The translations under genes and the position numbers were made by a program. A stretch of 64,000 nt of DNA from an uncultured Oscillospiraceae bacterium (GTDB lineage Bacteria > Bacillota > Clostridia > Oscillospirales > Ruminococcaceae), in assembly GCA_910583935.1 (NCBI GenBank), contig CAJTZM010000007.1:49896-113895 (forward strand), read 5' to 3'. Below, piece after piece: positions 33,200 through 41,721 of the stretch. How positions within the stretch are numbered: the first letter of the stretch is position 1; every line of letters begins with the position of its first letter. Below the pieces are notes generated by a model. That model was not told the origin of the DNA. It made no database searches and worked only from the letters and a program-made list of their open reading frames with translations.

Positions 33200-33227
33200 A
33201 AAGGGCTTCCCTGACGGGGGGCCTTTT
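33200..33227 (+). terminator. Possible weak terminator after pknB
   Basis: AAAGGGCTTCCC (33200-33211) can pair over 12 positions, three of them G-T, with 33216-33227. The T-run is short, so readthrough into rsgA is likely. Confidence 0.35.
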
Positions 33228-33264
33228 GTAAAAGACAGCGTTTTTAGCAAAGGAGAGAAGGCGT

Positions 33265-34143
33265 TTGCAGGGCAGAATTTTAAAAGCGACCGGCGGGTTT
33301 TATTATGTTCTTTCAAACGAAATTCTGTATGAATGCAGAGCTCGGGGCCTGTTTCGAAAAAAAGGCGTGTCTCCCTTGGTGGGGGATTGGGTAGAGATGG
33401 AGGAAACCGGCGCAAAAAAAGGCTATGTTACACAGATTATGGATCGAAAAAACAGCCTGCTGCGGCCGCCTTTGGCCAACCTGGACCAGCTGTTTTTAGT
33501 GGTTTCTGTCGTAGATCCGGCGCCGAATCTGCTGGTTTTGGATAAGCTGATCGCGATTTCGGAGCACAAGGAAATCGAGCCGGTTCTGGTTATAACCAAA
33601 ACCGATTTAGGCGATGGGGGGGTGCTGGAGCAGATCTATCAAAAAGCGGGCCTGCGCGTATTCCGAGCCGGGCTTGACACAAACGAGCAGCTGGATGGGC
33701 TGCGTCAGGCAATGGCGGGGAAAATCAGCGCCTTCTGCGGGAATTCCGGTGTTGGGAAATCCAGCCTGTTAAATCGGATAGACAGCCGGCTGCATTTGTC
33801 TACGGCGCAGACAAGCCAGCGGCTGGGTCGGGGAAGGCACACGACCCGGCATGTGCAGCTCTATCCGGTTTTTGGCGGCGGATACATCGCCGATACGCCG
33901 GGCTTTTCCTCCATGGACTTGGAGCGCTACGAGTGGATTTTGAAGGAGGAGCTCCAATACTGCTTCCGGGAGTTTGCGCCCTATCTGGGGGACTGCCGGT
34001 TTACCGGCTGTTCACACACAAAGGAAAAAGGCTGCGCGGTACTGGCGGCGTTGGGCCTGGAGGAGATCGCCCCCTCCCGCCACAGCAGCTACTGCGCTTT
34101 ATACGAGGCGGCAAAAAATATCAAGGAATGGGAAAAAAAGTGA
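33265..34143 (+). CDS. rsgA: Ribosome small subunit-dependent GTPase RsgA
   Basis: Late 30S-assembly GTPase, 292 residues. N-terminal OB fold (LKATGGFYYVLSNEILYECR), circularly permuted GTPase (NKxD-like VITKTDLGDG before the P-loop GNSGVGKSSLLN), TTRHVQLYP and DTPGFSS, then the zinc knuckle CRFTGCSHTKEKGCAV. TTG start with AAAGGAGAG upstream. It follows pknB as in Bacillus; the usual rpe gene between rsgA and thiN is missing here. Confidence 0.95.
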   Translation: MQGRILKATGGFYYVLSNEILYECRARGLFRKKGVSPLVGDWVEMEETGAKKGYVTQIMDRKNSLLRPPLANLDQLFLVVSVVDPAPNLLVLDKLIAISEHKEIEPVLVITKTDLGDGGVLEQIYQKAGLRVFRAGLDTNEQLDGLRQAMAGKISAFCGNSGVGKSSLLNRIDSRLHLSTAQTSQRLGRGRHTTRHVQLYPVFGGGYIADTPGFSSMDLERYEWILKEELQYCFREFAPYLGDCRFTGCSHTKEKGCAVLAALGLEEIAPSRHSSYCALYEAAKNIKEWEKK

Positions 34144-34156
34144 GGGGGAAGAAAAA

Positions 34157-34792
34157 ATGGGGCGCTGCATGATAATCGGCGCAGGAGAGCTGGAGCCGGA
34201 TTTTCTATCGGATTTCTCCTGGCGGGCGGATGATTTTATCATCTGCGCCGACGGGGGGCTTCGCTACGCGAAACAAGCGGGGATCCGGCCGGATTTGCTG
34301 GTCGGGGACCAGGATTCCTTTACCGAAGGGTTCCCCGAAGGCATTCCCGCCCTGACCTGCCGGCCGGAAAAGGACGATTCGGATATGATGCTGGCGCTGA
34401 AGGAGGGGATCTCCCGGGGGTATCAAGAATTTGTTTTATTGGGTGCTACCGGCGGCCGCTTTGATCATACCTTGGCAAACCTGCAGACCGTTGCCTATGG
34501 GCTGGAGCAGGGCGTTTTTGTCACCATAGCAGACCGGTACAACCTAATTTCCATGCTGCGGGAGGATACTGTTTTTCTGCCGCGGATGGACGGATGCTAT
34601 CTTTCCGTATTTTCCTATACCCCAAGCTGTGAAGGGGTTACGCTTTCCGGCGTGAAATACCCGCTTTCCGGCGCGAAACTGACCAACTGGTTTCCGCTGG
34701 GATTGAGCAACGAAATCCTTGCCCAAAGCGCGCAGATCACGGTGGAAAAGGGGACACTGGTGGTTGTTGTCTCAAAGGACAGGCAAAAGTAG
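34157..34792 (+). CDS. thiN: Thiamine pyrophosphokinase
   Basis: Converts thiamine to thiamine diphosphate; 211 residues. Motifs: ICADGGLRYAKQAGIRPDLL, GDQDSF, KDDSDMMLALKEGISRG and LGATGGRFDHTLANLQT, then the C-terminal beta domain with FSYTPSCEGVTLSGVKYPL. ATG 34157 follows GAGGGGGAAG. Gene order rsgA-thiN-spoVM matches Bacillus subtilis. Confidence 0.93.
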   Translation: MGRCMIIGAGELEPDFLSDFSWRADDFIICADGGLRYAKQAGIRPDLLVGDQDSFTEGFPEGIPALTCRPEKDDSDMMLALKEGISRGYQEFVLLGATGGRFDHTLANLQTVAYGLEQGVFVTIADRYNLISMLREDTVFLPRMDGCYLSVFSYTPSCEGVTLSGVKYPLSGAKLTNWFPLGLSNEILAQSAQITVEKGTLVVVVSKDRQK

Positions 34793-34862
34793 GAACGCTT
34801 TTCACCAACCGGCGGCGCACTGTATATAATAAAGCAAATCCCTATTTGAAAGGGCGGTAAAC

Positions 34863-34946
34863 ATGAAAGTCGTTGTTATGAAATGCCCAAAGTTCCTTTC
34901 GCCGTTGCTGCGCCTGTTTTTTCACATGAAACGGGATGAAAGCTGA
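34863..34946 (+). CDS. spoVM: Stage V sporulation protein SpoVM
   Basis: A 27-residue peptide: MKVVVMKCPKFLSPLLRLFF followed by a short basic-acidic tail HMKRDES. It matches the size and pattern of SpoVM, an amphipathic helix that recognises the curved forespore membrane and recruits SpoIVA (also encoded here, 55547-57025); the central Pro-Lys-Phe-Leu is the diagnostic part. AAAGGGCGG precedes the ATG. The position next to thiN is the same as in Bacillus. A TATAAT-like element at 34825-34830 lies upstream, but a mother-cell sigma factor promoter would be expected. Confidence 0.85.
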   Translation: MKVVVMKCPKFLSPLLRLFFHMKRDES

Positions 34947-34985
34947 CAAAAGCTGTCTTGCATATGCAAGACAGCTTTTGTTTTG
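34946..34985 (+). terminator. Terminator after spoVM (36-bp perfect palindrome)
   Basis: The bases 34946-34981 form a perfect 18+18 palindrome (left arm ACAAAAGCTGTCTTGCAT), starting at the last base of the spoVM stop codon, with T-run after it. Confidence 0.85.
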
Positions 34986-35000
34986 GTGAATGGGAGAAGC

Positions 35001-35029
35001 TTGACGAAGAAAAGAACATATGATACACT
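35001..35029 (+). promoter_or_regulatory. Candidate promoter of MFS gene
   Basis: TTGACG (35001-35006), 17-base spacer, TACACT (35024-35029). Confidence 0.45.
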
Positions 35030-35093
35030 TAAAAAGCTTTCTTATAAGGACCGTATATTTTGACAGAAAGGCCATATATTGGATTGGTGCGAG

Positions 35094-36332
35094 ATGGATA
35101 AAAAAAAGAAACAGGCATGGAAGGGAAAATTTTTGACAATCGCAGTCGGACAGGCTGTATCGCTGATTGGAAGCTCAGCGGTGCAGTTTGCGCTGATCTG
35201 GTGGCTTTCCAGCGAAACGGGATCTCCGATGATGCTGGCTTTTTCCGGTCTGATGGCTTTTCTGCCGCAAATGCTTTTGGGCCCTTTTGCCGGCGTTTGG
35301 GTTGACCGGCTCAAAAGAAAAACAGTGGTGATCACGGCGGACCTGTTTATGGGTTTTGTGGCATTGATGTTTGCTGCCAGTTTTTTTGGAGGGGCGCCGC
35401 CATTCTGGAGCGCCTGTGTCGTTTTGGGCATTCGCGCGGTGGGGAATGTGTTCCATACGCCGGCGATTCAGGCCATTGTACCCATGCTGGCGCCGAAGGA
35501 AGAATTGGTACGCGCCAACGGCTGGAGTCAATTTTTACAGTCCGGCGCATTTATGCTGGGCCCGGTTTTGGGTGCGCTGATGTATGGTGCGCTGCCGATG
35601 CCGTTCATCCTATTAACGGATTTTGTCGGCGCATTGGTTGCCAGTATTACGGTGGCAGCCGTAAAGATTCCAGAGCTCCAGCGAGAAACGGTCCAAAAGC
35701 CCCGCTTTTTCCAGGAAATGCGGGCGGGAGCGTCCGCCCTTTGGCAGGATAAACGGCTGTGCGTGCTGGTTGCCGCCACTTTTTTGTGTATGATCTTTTT
35801 TAACCCCATTGCCTCTTATTATCCGCTGATGACCAGCGGATACTTTCAAGCGTCGGCCATTTACGGAAGCGTTGTCGAGGTGCTTTACGCGCTGGGGATG
35901 ATGGCCGCCGCCCTGATTGCCGGATTGTTCACAAAGGTGAAGGACAAAATTCTGCTGGCCTATGTCGGGCTTTTGGGGATCGGCATCAGCGCGGGCGTAT
36001 GCGGATTTCTGCCGCCGGACAGGTGGGCGTTTTGGATATTTGCCGGCTGTTGTATGCTGATCGGCGGAAGTGCGAATTTTTATAATATCCCTATGATGGC
36101 GTATATTCAGGGGACAATCCCGCCCCAGACCCAGGGGAGAGTCTTTTCTCTTTTGGGTAGCTTGTGGTCTGCCACCATGCCGATCGGCCTGCTGTTCTCC
36201 GGACCCATTGCGGAAAAAGAGGGGGTCAGCTTTTGGTTTTTGCTTACGGGCATTTTTATCACCGTCTTTACCGTCGCCGGCTGGCTTTTTGGCCGGAACA
36301 TGAAGCCAAAGGAAGAGACCGGCGCCAAATAG
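35094..36332 (+). CDS. MFS transporter
   Basis: Protein of 412 residues with about 12 membrane helices. The start FLTIAVGQAVSLIGSSAVQF, the loop VWVDRLKRKTVVITADL (MFS motif A form) and GPVLGALMYG are like the drug-exporter group that includes macrolide and tetracycline MFS proteins. ATG 35094 is used, although the ribosome site (GGTGCGAG) is weak. It stands alone between the spoVM terminator and an AT-rich region. Substrate cannot be read. Confidence 0.85.
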   Translation: MDKKKKQAWKGKFLTIAVGQAVSLIGSSAVQFALIWWLSSETGSPMMLAFSGLMAFLPQMLLGPFAGVWVDRLKRKTVVITADLFMGFVALMFAASFFGGAPPFWSACVVLGIRAVGNVFHTPAIQAIVPMLAPKEELVRANGWSQFLQSGAFMLGPVLGALMYGALPMPFILLTDFVGALVASITVAAVKIPELQRETVQKPRFFQEMRAGASALWQDKRLCVLVAATFLCMIFFNPIASYYPLMTSGYFQASAIYGSVVEVLYALGMMAAALIAGLFTKVKDKILLAYVGLLGIGISAGVCGFLPPDRWAFWIFAGCCMLIGGSANFYNIPMMAYIQGTIPPQTQGRVFSLLGSLWSATMPIGLLFSGPIAEKEGVSFWFLLTGIFITVFTVAGWLFGRNMKPKEETGAK

Positions 36333-36533
36333 TATATGTCAAGGCAGCTGCCGGATTTTGGATTAATTTATTAAAAATACAATTCTTTCCAAATATAATA
36401 AAATTTAGAAAAATTTTAAATTTTATGTAATATTATCTGTTTTTTATCGTATAGTAGGTAGAATAGTAAACAAAGCGCGCATGTTAAACTGTTCTAAAAA
36501 GCTATTATTGCATGAATTAAAAGAGGTGGAACT

Positions 36534-37549
36534 ATGAAAAAACAAGAAAGCTAATAAGTATACTTTTATCTGTTATGATTATTGTTTTGCTTTGCCCTTC
36601 TCCTGCCTTTGCGGAAGAATCCATACCTGAAGATAGAACACTTTCATATGAGGATTATTTTAAAAACGAGCATGGCTTTTATTCTGATACGGTGACGGAA
36701 TCAAGGCAGTATTTAAATATGATGATTGACGCATTTACTCCTCTTGTCAAAAAAGAAGCAAATGGAAAGCTAATCTACGATGGTAAAGAAGTGTCTGGAA
36801 TAATTGGAAACTCTGAGATGGTATTTTTTGTTGCAGATCATACGCTTTACCGTTATCATGTAAAGTCAAAACGTATTGATAAAATGTTTTTTGAACCTAT
36901 GATGGAAAGTTTCTATCCGATTACAAGTCATTTGATTCTGTGGAAACGTGCTGTGTCTAATAATAAAGCTATCGCAAAACTGAATAAAAATATATCGGAT
37001 GATGGGATTTATTTTGTTTATGATGCAGTTACTAAGAAAAGCGAACGAGTAGATGACCCAAGCCGTTATATTTGGTTGGTTGATGGAGGTGGCTACGTTA
37101 ACTATTTGCCATCTTCAAATACAAAAACAACCGAGTTTAATTCTTATTATACTACAATTAATGGAACGAAAATTCCGTTATCGGGGTATGATATTGGTGA
37201 TGTTTATAGTGGCAGCCATAATGGATCTTCTCAATGTAGAGGTTTTTCGTGGATGGTATATAGGGAAATTTGGGGAAGTTATAATCATGGTACGACACGG
37301 TTAAACGGACAGACGATGGGTTCCGCAGATACGTTGTATAACTATATTGCGTTATATGGTCCTGGGGCAAGGTGGAATTTTAATTCTGGCTACCATTCAA
37401 TGATTATAACAAAAGTGTACAGTGGATATATTGAAGTTTATCATGCCAATTGGCCTAGAAATGGGATTGTAGCTGTCACAAGATTTTCCAAATCGGAATT
37501 TTTCGAACGCTATAAGGTAATCCAGCATGTTCAAGATCCAAGGAGCTGA
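36534..37549 (+). pseudogene. Secreted cysteine-peptidase-like protein, frameshifted at poly-A start region
   Basis: The start ATG 36534 with AGAGGTGG upstream reads only six codons (MKKQES, TAA). One base further the frame encodes a good signal peptide, TRKLISILLSVMIIVLLCPS then PAFAEES, and stays open to 37549. Seven instead of six A after the ATG would join them into MKKTRKLISILL. Without it, only ATG 36575 inside the signal peptide is available. The mature part of about 310 residues has an N-terminal domain shared with the next gene and a C-terminal papain-like/CHAP-like domain with Cys in SSQCRGFSWMVYREIWG, His in NSGYHSMIITKVY and HANWP. Base composition is much more AT-rich than its neighbours, suggesting acquisition. 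Phase variation, sequencing error and true inactivation are all possible. Confidence 0.75.
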
Positions 37550-37555
37550 TGGAAA

Positions 37556-38296
37556 ATGCGAAGAGTCGCTTTGTTCTATCTGTTTGTTTTTCTGCTCTTT
37601 TCCCTGACCGACTGTACTGGCGGCGAGTCCGCTGACTCGTCCGAAAGCGGGGAAAGCGTCTTTTCTTTGCCTGACGAAACCGTTTCCTCCCAGCCGGAAA
37701 AGCCGCAGGACACGGCCCATCTCACCATTGAGGGGGGCGAATCGGATATCTACCGGTTTATTGTAAGCGGATATGGGTCCGGCGACATGGACTATGAGGA
37801 ATATTTTTCCCGGGAAAGGTACATCAAAAGTGTGACCGGAATGGGGATTGGGAGCTTGGAATGGGGCAGTAACCGCTGCTCCGTTTTCGTCCAGACCTTG
37901 GAGGGGCCGGTTGAAATTTACCGAAACCGCCTGCCGATGGACAACGTCTATCTTTTTGACAGGACCGTGCTGTATTTTGTCTGGGATAAAGCGCTGTACC
38001 GGCTTTTTATCGAATCGGGGCAGCTGGATCAAATTTTCACCTCCGACCAGGAATTCTCCATTTATCCCATTACCAATTACCGCACCATGATCCTGTATCC
38101 CAATCCGGATTTTGCGAAAGCGGTGGAAACATATGGTTCCGACTATCTTCCGGCGGACCGCCCCAATCAATTTATCGGCTATCTCTATAACAGCCAAACA
38201 CAAGAGAACCTCCCCTTTTCTCCCGCCGATCTCGGATATGAGGAGAATATGGAAATGACTCTGATCCCCCGGCAAGAAATCGTACCGCTGGATTGA
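37556..38296 (+). CDS. Exported protein related to the upstream gene, no peptidase domain
   Basis: Protein of 246 residues. It begins MRRVALFYLFVFLLFSLTDC, a signal sequence with a lipobox-like but atypical LTDC, followed by a Ser/Glu-rich linker. The rest matches the N-terminal domain of the upstream protein: DYEEYF against SYEDYF, LYFVWDKALYRLFIESGQLD against VFFVADHTLYRYHVKSKRID, and FSIYPITNYRTMILY against FYPITSHLILW. It ends where the peptidase domain begins in the other. Codon use is GC-rich, like the chromosome. Six bases separate it from the upstream stop. Function unknown; a shared binding or inhibitor-like role is conceivable. Confidence 0.75.
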   Translation: MRRVALFYLFVFLLFSLTDCTGGESADSSESGESVFSLPDETVSSQPEKPQDTAHLTIEGGESDIYRFIVSGYGSGDMDYEEYFSRERYIKSVTGMGIGSLEWGSNRCSVFVQTLEGPVEIYRNRLPMDNVYLFDRTVLYFVWDKALYRLFIESGQLDQIFTSDQEFSIYPITNYRTMILYPNPDFAKAVETYGSDYLPADRPNQFIGYLYNSQTQENLPFSPADLGYEENMEMTLIPRQEIVPLD

Positions 38297-38313
38297 TCTT
38301 GGACAGGAAAAAG

Positions 38314-38350
38314 AAAAACCCCGGCCTCCTTGACGGAGGCCGGGGTTTTT
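38314..38350. terminator. Bidirectional terminator
   Basis: AAAAACCCCGGCCTCC (38314-38329) pairs perfectly with 38335-38350. It serves the plus-strand gene ending at 38296 and the convergent LCP gene ending at 38358. Confidence 0.95.
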
Positions 38351-38357
38351 GCGGGAG

Positions 38358-39347
38358 TTATGAAAAAATAAATTTCTTTAAAATCTGAATATTGGTTTCC
38401 CAGTCTAAATCCAACAGGCTTCGTCCGTCGGAGGTTTTTTTGCTGCCGTAGGTGCCGTCGGCCGGAATGGTCATCTGATCAATTTCGCTGCTGGCAAAGC
38501 TGGGCGCCTCCATGAGCAGCGAGGTGATCTCTGATTTGGTAAAGTTTGTCTTAACCAGGGGAAGGGCCGTGTCCAAAAGATCGTTCCATTTGAATACACT
38601 CATGGTTTTTACCTTATCGAAAGCGGCGGATATCACGTTTCTTTGCCTTTCAATCCGCTGCCAGTCGCTGTCGATAAAGCGTTGGCGGGCATATTGCAGC
38701 GCATCGTATCCGTCCAGATGGTTTAAGCCTTCATGCACCGGGTGCTTGGTGATGGCGTTGGTGTAAATTTCACCGTTGAGCCCCTGGGCTTCCAGCGCAG
38801 TCAGTTCAATATCGACGCCGCCAATCGCATCGATAATTTTTTCGAAAGAGTTAAAATTGACCCGTACATACCGGTCAATATCTAATTCGAAGCATTCCTG
38901 AACCGTTTTTAGAGTCAAGGCCGCGCCGCCGTAAGCAAAAGTATGGGTAAGCCAATCGTCCTCCTGTCCTTCGATTGGAACGCCGATTCCCCTTTCCAGG
39001 CTGGCCAGATGGATCTTGTGGTTTTTTCGATTCAGGGACAGGACCATCATACAGTCCGAACGGGCATTGTCGCTGTATTGGTCAGAGCGTTCATCGGTAC
39101 CTAACAAAAGGATGTTGAGTACGTTGTCGTTCCAAAGAGTCTTATCGTCCTTTACCTGTACAACAGATTGACCGTCTTCCTGCCCGGGTGTATTTTGATA
39201 GTCGATTTTGTCCAGAATATGATTGAGATAAAGCGCGGCGGCGCCGACGACGCATAAGACGACGCCCAGACAAGCGGCGCCAACGATGAGAACAGCCTTT
39301 TTCAAATTTTTTGTGCGGTTGTTTGGCTTAAATTCTTTTTTAGACAT
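38358..39347 (-). CDS. LytR-CpsA-Psr (LCP) family protein
   Basis: Enzyme type that attaches teichoic acid or polysaccharide to peptidoglycan. About 329 residues: basic cytoplasmic start, one membrane helix (KKAVLIVGAACLGVVLCVVG), a short linker, then the LCP domain with NILLLGTDERSDQYSDNARS (pyrophosphate-binding Arg/Asp), THTFAYGG, YVRVNFNSFEKIIDAIGGVD and DGYDALQYARQRFIDSDWQR. Start at ATG 39347; ATG 39368, seven codons upstream in frame, is also possible. Convergent with the preceding gene. Confidence 0.92.
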   Translation of the reverse strand: MSKKEFKPNNRTKNLKKAVLIVGAACLGVVLCVVGAAALYLNHILDKIDYQNTPGQEDGQSVVQVKDDKTLWNDNVLNILLLGTDERSDQYSDNARSDCMMVLSLNRKNHKIHLASLERGIGVPIEGQEDDWLTHTFAYGGAALTLKTVQECFELDIDRYVRVNFNSFEKIIDAIGGVDIELTALEAQGLNGEIYTNAITKHPVHEGLNHLDGYDALQYARQRFIDSDWQRIERQRNVISAAFDKVKTMSVFKWNDLLDTALPLVKTNFTKSEITSLLMEAPSFASSEIDQMTIPADGTYGSKKTSDGRSLLDLDWETNIQILKKFIFS

Positions 39348-39722
39348 CTCAATATCATCCCTTTTCATTGTTGTGACTTTCTGAGAAGAAAATTTGAATG
39401 GTAGACATTTTTTGCGCCAAAATCTTCTGTTTTTTTGTGAATATGTATGACAAAAGCGTTGATACAGACGCAGCATAAATTATTATAAAAGCTAAAATGG
39501 AGCAGAAGGAAAAAAGAATGTAAATAAATTTTTAATTTTGTCAAAAAAAGTGGAAAAAGAATTCTTTAGAAAAAACCATTTTTCCCTGCAAAATATTTCC
39601 TTTTAAGCAGATTTTTTATTAATTTTTTGATAAACAAAAATATTGGCCATGCGGACACATTTTGTGCCGATGGCCAATACTGTGTCCACAGAATGAAATG
39701 GCGCGAATGGCAAAGGGAAGCG
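39348..39722. other. AT-rich interval upstream of LCP gene
   Basis: No gene is visible. A minus-strand TATAAT lies at 39487-39482 without a good -35, and a minus-strand terminator is at 39641-39679. The remainder is AT-rich and featureless by eye. Confidence 0.5.
39641..39679 (-). terminator. Terminator of the minus-strand three-gene operon
   Basis: TATTGGCCAT (39641-39650) pairs with ATGGCCAATA (39670-39679); on the minus strand it is followed by TTTTTG. Confidence 0.7.
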
Positions 39723-40577
39723 TCAGGCGGAAAGTGCCGTGCGCTTTGTTTTCCGCTGGCGGAAGGGGTGTCGGGATGAGCTTGCCTCAGCAGCCGGCAG
39801 CTTACCCGACAGCCAAACGGCCAGCGTACATTCCGAAAGGGGGAATGCCCATAGGGCGGGAAAAAGGCAAAAGGAAAGAAGCTTTCCGCCCCGTACCGAC
39901 CGCCGGACTCTGTTGAGGGTTTCGCCATTCTTTCGTGTAAGCCGAACCGATTCGGAAAAAATTCGGCACAAGGGCAGAGAAGGGTCGTTCGCCAACAGCC
40001 AGGGGATCCAATAAAAGCGCTTTCCGGCTAAACGGGCAGCCTGTATCCCGCAGAAAAACAGTCCGGCCGCGGCGGTAAGACACAAAAGAGAAAGGGAACC
40101 TCCCAGATCATTGGGAACGCTGCGGAAAAAGACGACGGCTACCAAAAGCGAAATCAGAGCGGGAGCAGTCCCGCATAAATAAAAGATACATCGCTGGACC
40201 GTCAGCAAAAGGCCGGTAAAGACCGCTTTAATATAAAGGCGAAAGGATGAAAAAAAATATAGGATGGATGGCTTTCGCATCTGCTCCGGACGGCAGAGGA
40301 TCAGATACCATCGTTTGATCCCGAAAAAAAGAGGCAGGTGAAAAAGAATCACAAGCAGAGCCGCTGCGGTAAGCGAAAAAGAAGCCGGGGAAAAGGAAAG
40401 GGCCGCTCCGAACAAGGAAAAAGAGAAAGAATTCGAAGCATGAGACAAAATAGCGACCAGTCCGATTGGAAGAAAAAGAGATAAAAAGGCAAAAAAAACG
40501 ATGCGGGCAGCTTCGCGCCGGTGAGGTCGCAATATAAACCCGCCGCATCGTTTTGTTTTAGAAATCAAAAACTCCAT
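39723..40577 (-). CDS. Polytopic membrane protein, unknown
   Basis: Protein of 284 residues, not recognised. About six hydrophobic segments can be seen (e.g. AARIVFFAFLSLFLPIGLVA, AALLVILFHLPLFFGI, VQRCIFYLCGTAPALISLL, LLCLTAAAGLFFCGI) and the C-terminus is basic and Ser/Arg-rich. The layout is like DUF975-type or other integral membrane proteins of Firmicutes but no signature is clear. GGAGG precedes ATG 40577. It is last in a minus-strand operon, 36 bases after the dehydrogenase-like gene. Confidence 0.7.
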   Translation of the reverse strand: MEFLISKTKRCGGFILRPHRREAARIVFFAFLSLFLPIGLVAILSHASNSFSFSLFGAALSFSPASFSLTAAALLVILFHLPLFFGIKRWYLILCRPEQMRKPSILYFFSSFRLYIKAVFTGLLLTVQRCIFYLCGTAPALISLLVAVVFFRSVPNDLGGSLSLLCLTAAAGLFFCGIQAARLAGKRFYWIPWLLANDPSLPLCRIFSESVRLTRKNGETLNRVRRSVRGGKLLSFCLFPALWAFPLSECTLAVWLSGKLPAAEASSSRHPFRQRKTKRTALSA

Positions 40578-40613
40578 AAGCGCCTCCGGCAAAATTTTAC
40601 CGGTAAAAGCATT

Positions 40614-41666
40614 TTATCCGGCAGATGCTATATAGTCTGCCGCGGTTTGCGCAATATATGCGCTGAAAACAGAAGCGGAAACAATCGGCAGAGAAAGCTG
40701 GCGGATATCGGCGGTGCGGCCCAACGACAATACCTTTGCCACGGCCCGCTCGATACATGCTGCCTCTTTTTCCAGATTCAGGCTGTGACGAAGCGCCATT
40801 GCCACAGCTAATATAACCGCCGCGGGACAGGTGGAATCTTCATTTTCACCGGACGCTGGCAGCGGTGCGGCATTGTAATAAAGCCCTTGCTTTCCGTAAC
40901 CGAAATAAGCCGCGCACTGAAGTCCCGGCACACCGGTTATTGCCGTTGCACTGGAAAAAAGCAGCTCCCCCAAAAGCGGACCAGCCAAAACAACGTCAAA
41001 GGCGCCGGGACTGCACACAAGCCGTGAACAGATCTGCGCGGCGGAAAGCCGGGTCAGCTCAACTTCGGGAAATTCGGAGGCTGTAAGGTTGATGACCCGG
41101 CGGCGAAGGGAAGAGGAGGACATTTTTTCACATAAATCCGCACAAATCAGATTTTTTCTCCGCTTCATTGCCGCACGGAAGGCCGTTTGAGCGGTCAGCT
41201 GGGCGGTTTGGCTGTTTGCAAGCAGCACATCGTATCCACATAAATCGCCGTTGATCACCTTTTCCCCCTGTTCCGGCAGCAGATCGTCGGACCACCCCTC
41301 CTGAACCAAAAGGCAGTCCATGCCGCCGGCTGCCGGATCCTTTACCGGCGAACAGGAAGAAAGGGACGGAAGAATCCGAATCGGCCGCATAGAGCCAAAA
41401 AGTCCCAGCTTTAGCCGCAGATGCTCCAGGTAGCTTTTGCGGCAGACGCCCTCCTGCTGCAAGCAGAACAAAACAGCGTCTGAGGTGCGGCATTGATCAA
41501 CCGTTTCCCGAGAGGGAACACCGTCTTCCATTTCCGTTTCTCCGGGCTGCCAATGACAAAAGGTCAATTCAGGCCTGCTTTTTTTGCAAACAGCTTCTAA
41601 AACGGCCTTCGCGTGCTTGACCATTTCGTCGGCCAGGGCAGAGGAAGAAAGAATACAGATTTTCAT
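40614..41666 (-). CDS. Degenerate isocitrate/isopropylmalate dehydrogenase-like protein
   Basis: Protein of 350 residues, the length of LeuB. Collinear family landmarks: DGVPSRETVDQCRTSDAVLF near 50-70, YLEHLRLKLGLFGSMRPIRI (family R..LGLF.N.RP), FPEVELTRLSAAQICSRLV, FDVVLAGPLLGELLFSSA and AMALRHSLNLEKEAACIERA with LSLGRTADI. Catalytic sites are lost: the DKAN loop reads DLCEKM, the metal-binding GDILSDEA reads GELLFSSA, the VRELTGG Arg is gone (VQEGWSD), and the NAD motif HGSAPDIAG reads NAAPLPASG. It is therefore likely a pseudoenzyme. AAAGGAG precedes ATG 41666. Middle gene of the minus-strand operon. Confidence 0.75.
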   Translation of the reverse strand: MKICILSSSALADEMVKHAKAVLEAVCKKSRPELTFCHWQPGETEMEDGVPSRETVDQCRTSDAVLFCLQQEGVCRKSYLEHLRLKLGLFGSMRPIRILPSLSSCSPVKDPAAGGMDCLLVQEGWSDDLLPEQGEKVINGDLCGYDVLLANSQTAQLTAQTAFRAAMKRRKNLICADLCEKMSSSSLRRRVINLTASEFPEVELTRLSAAQICSRLVCSPGAFDVVLAGPLLGELLFSSATAITGVPGLQCAAYFGYGKQGLYYNAAPLPASGENEDSTCPAAVILAVAMALRHSLNLEKEAACIERAVAKVLSLGRTADIRQLSLPIVSASVFSAYIAQTAADYIASAG

Positions 41667-41721
41667 GGTTGGATTCTCCTTTGGCAAAACGCCTTTTCAA
41701 GGTGAAACGGACTTGGATTTT

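Noticed and set aside
36534..36554. Six-codon ORF MKKQES as a leader peptide
   Set aside because: Better explained as the true start of the following secreted protein with one base missing from an A tract.
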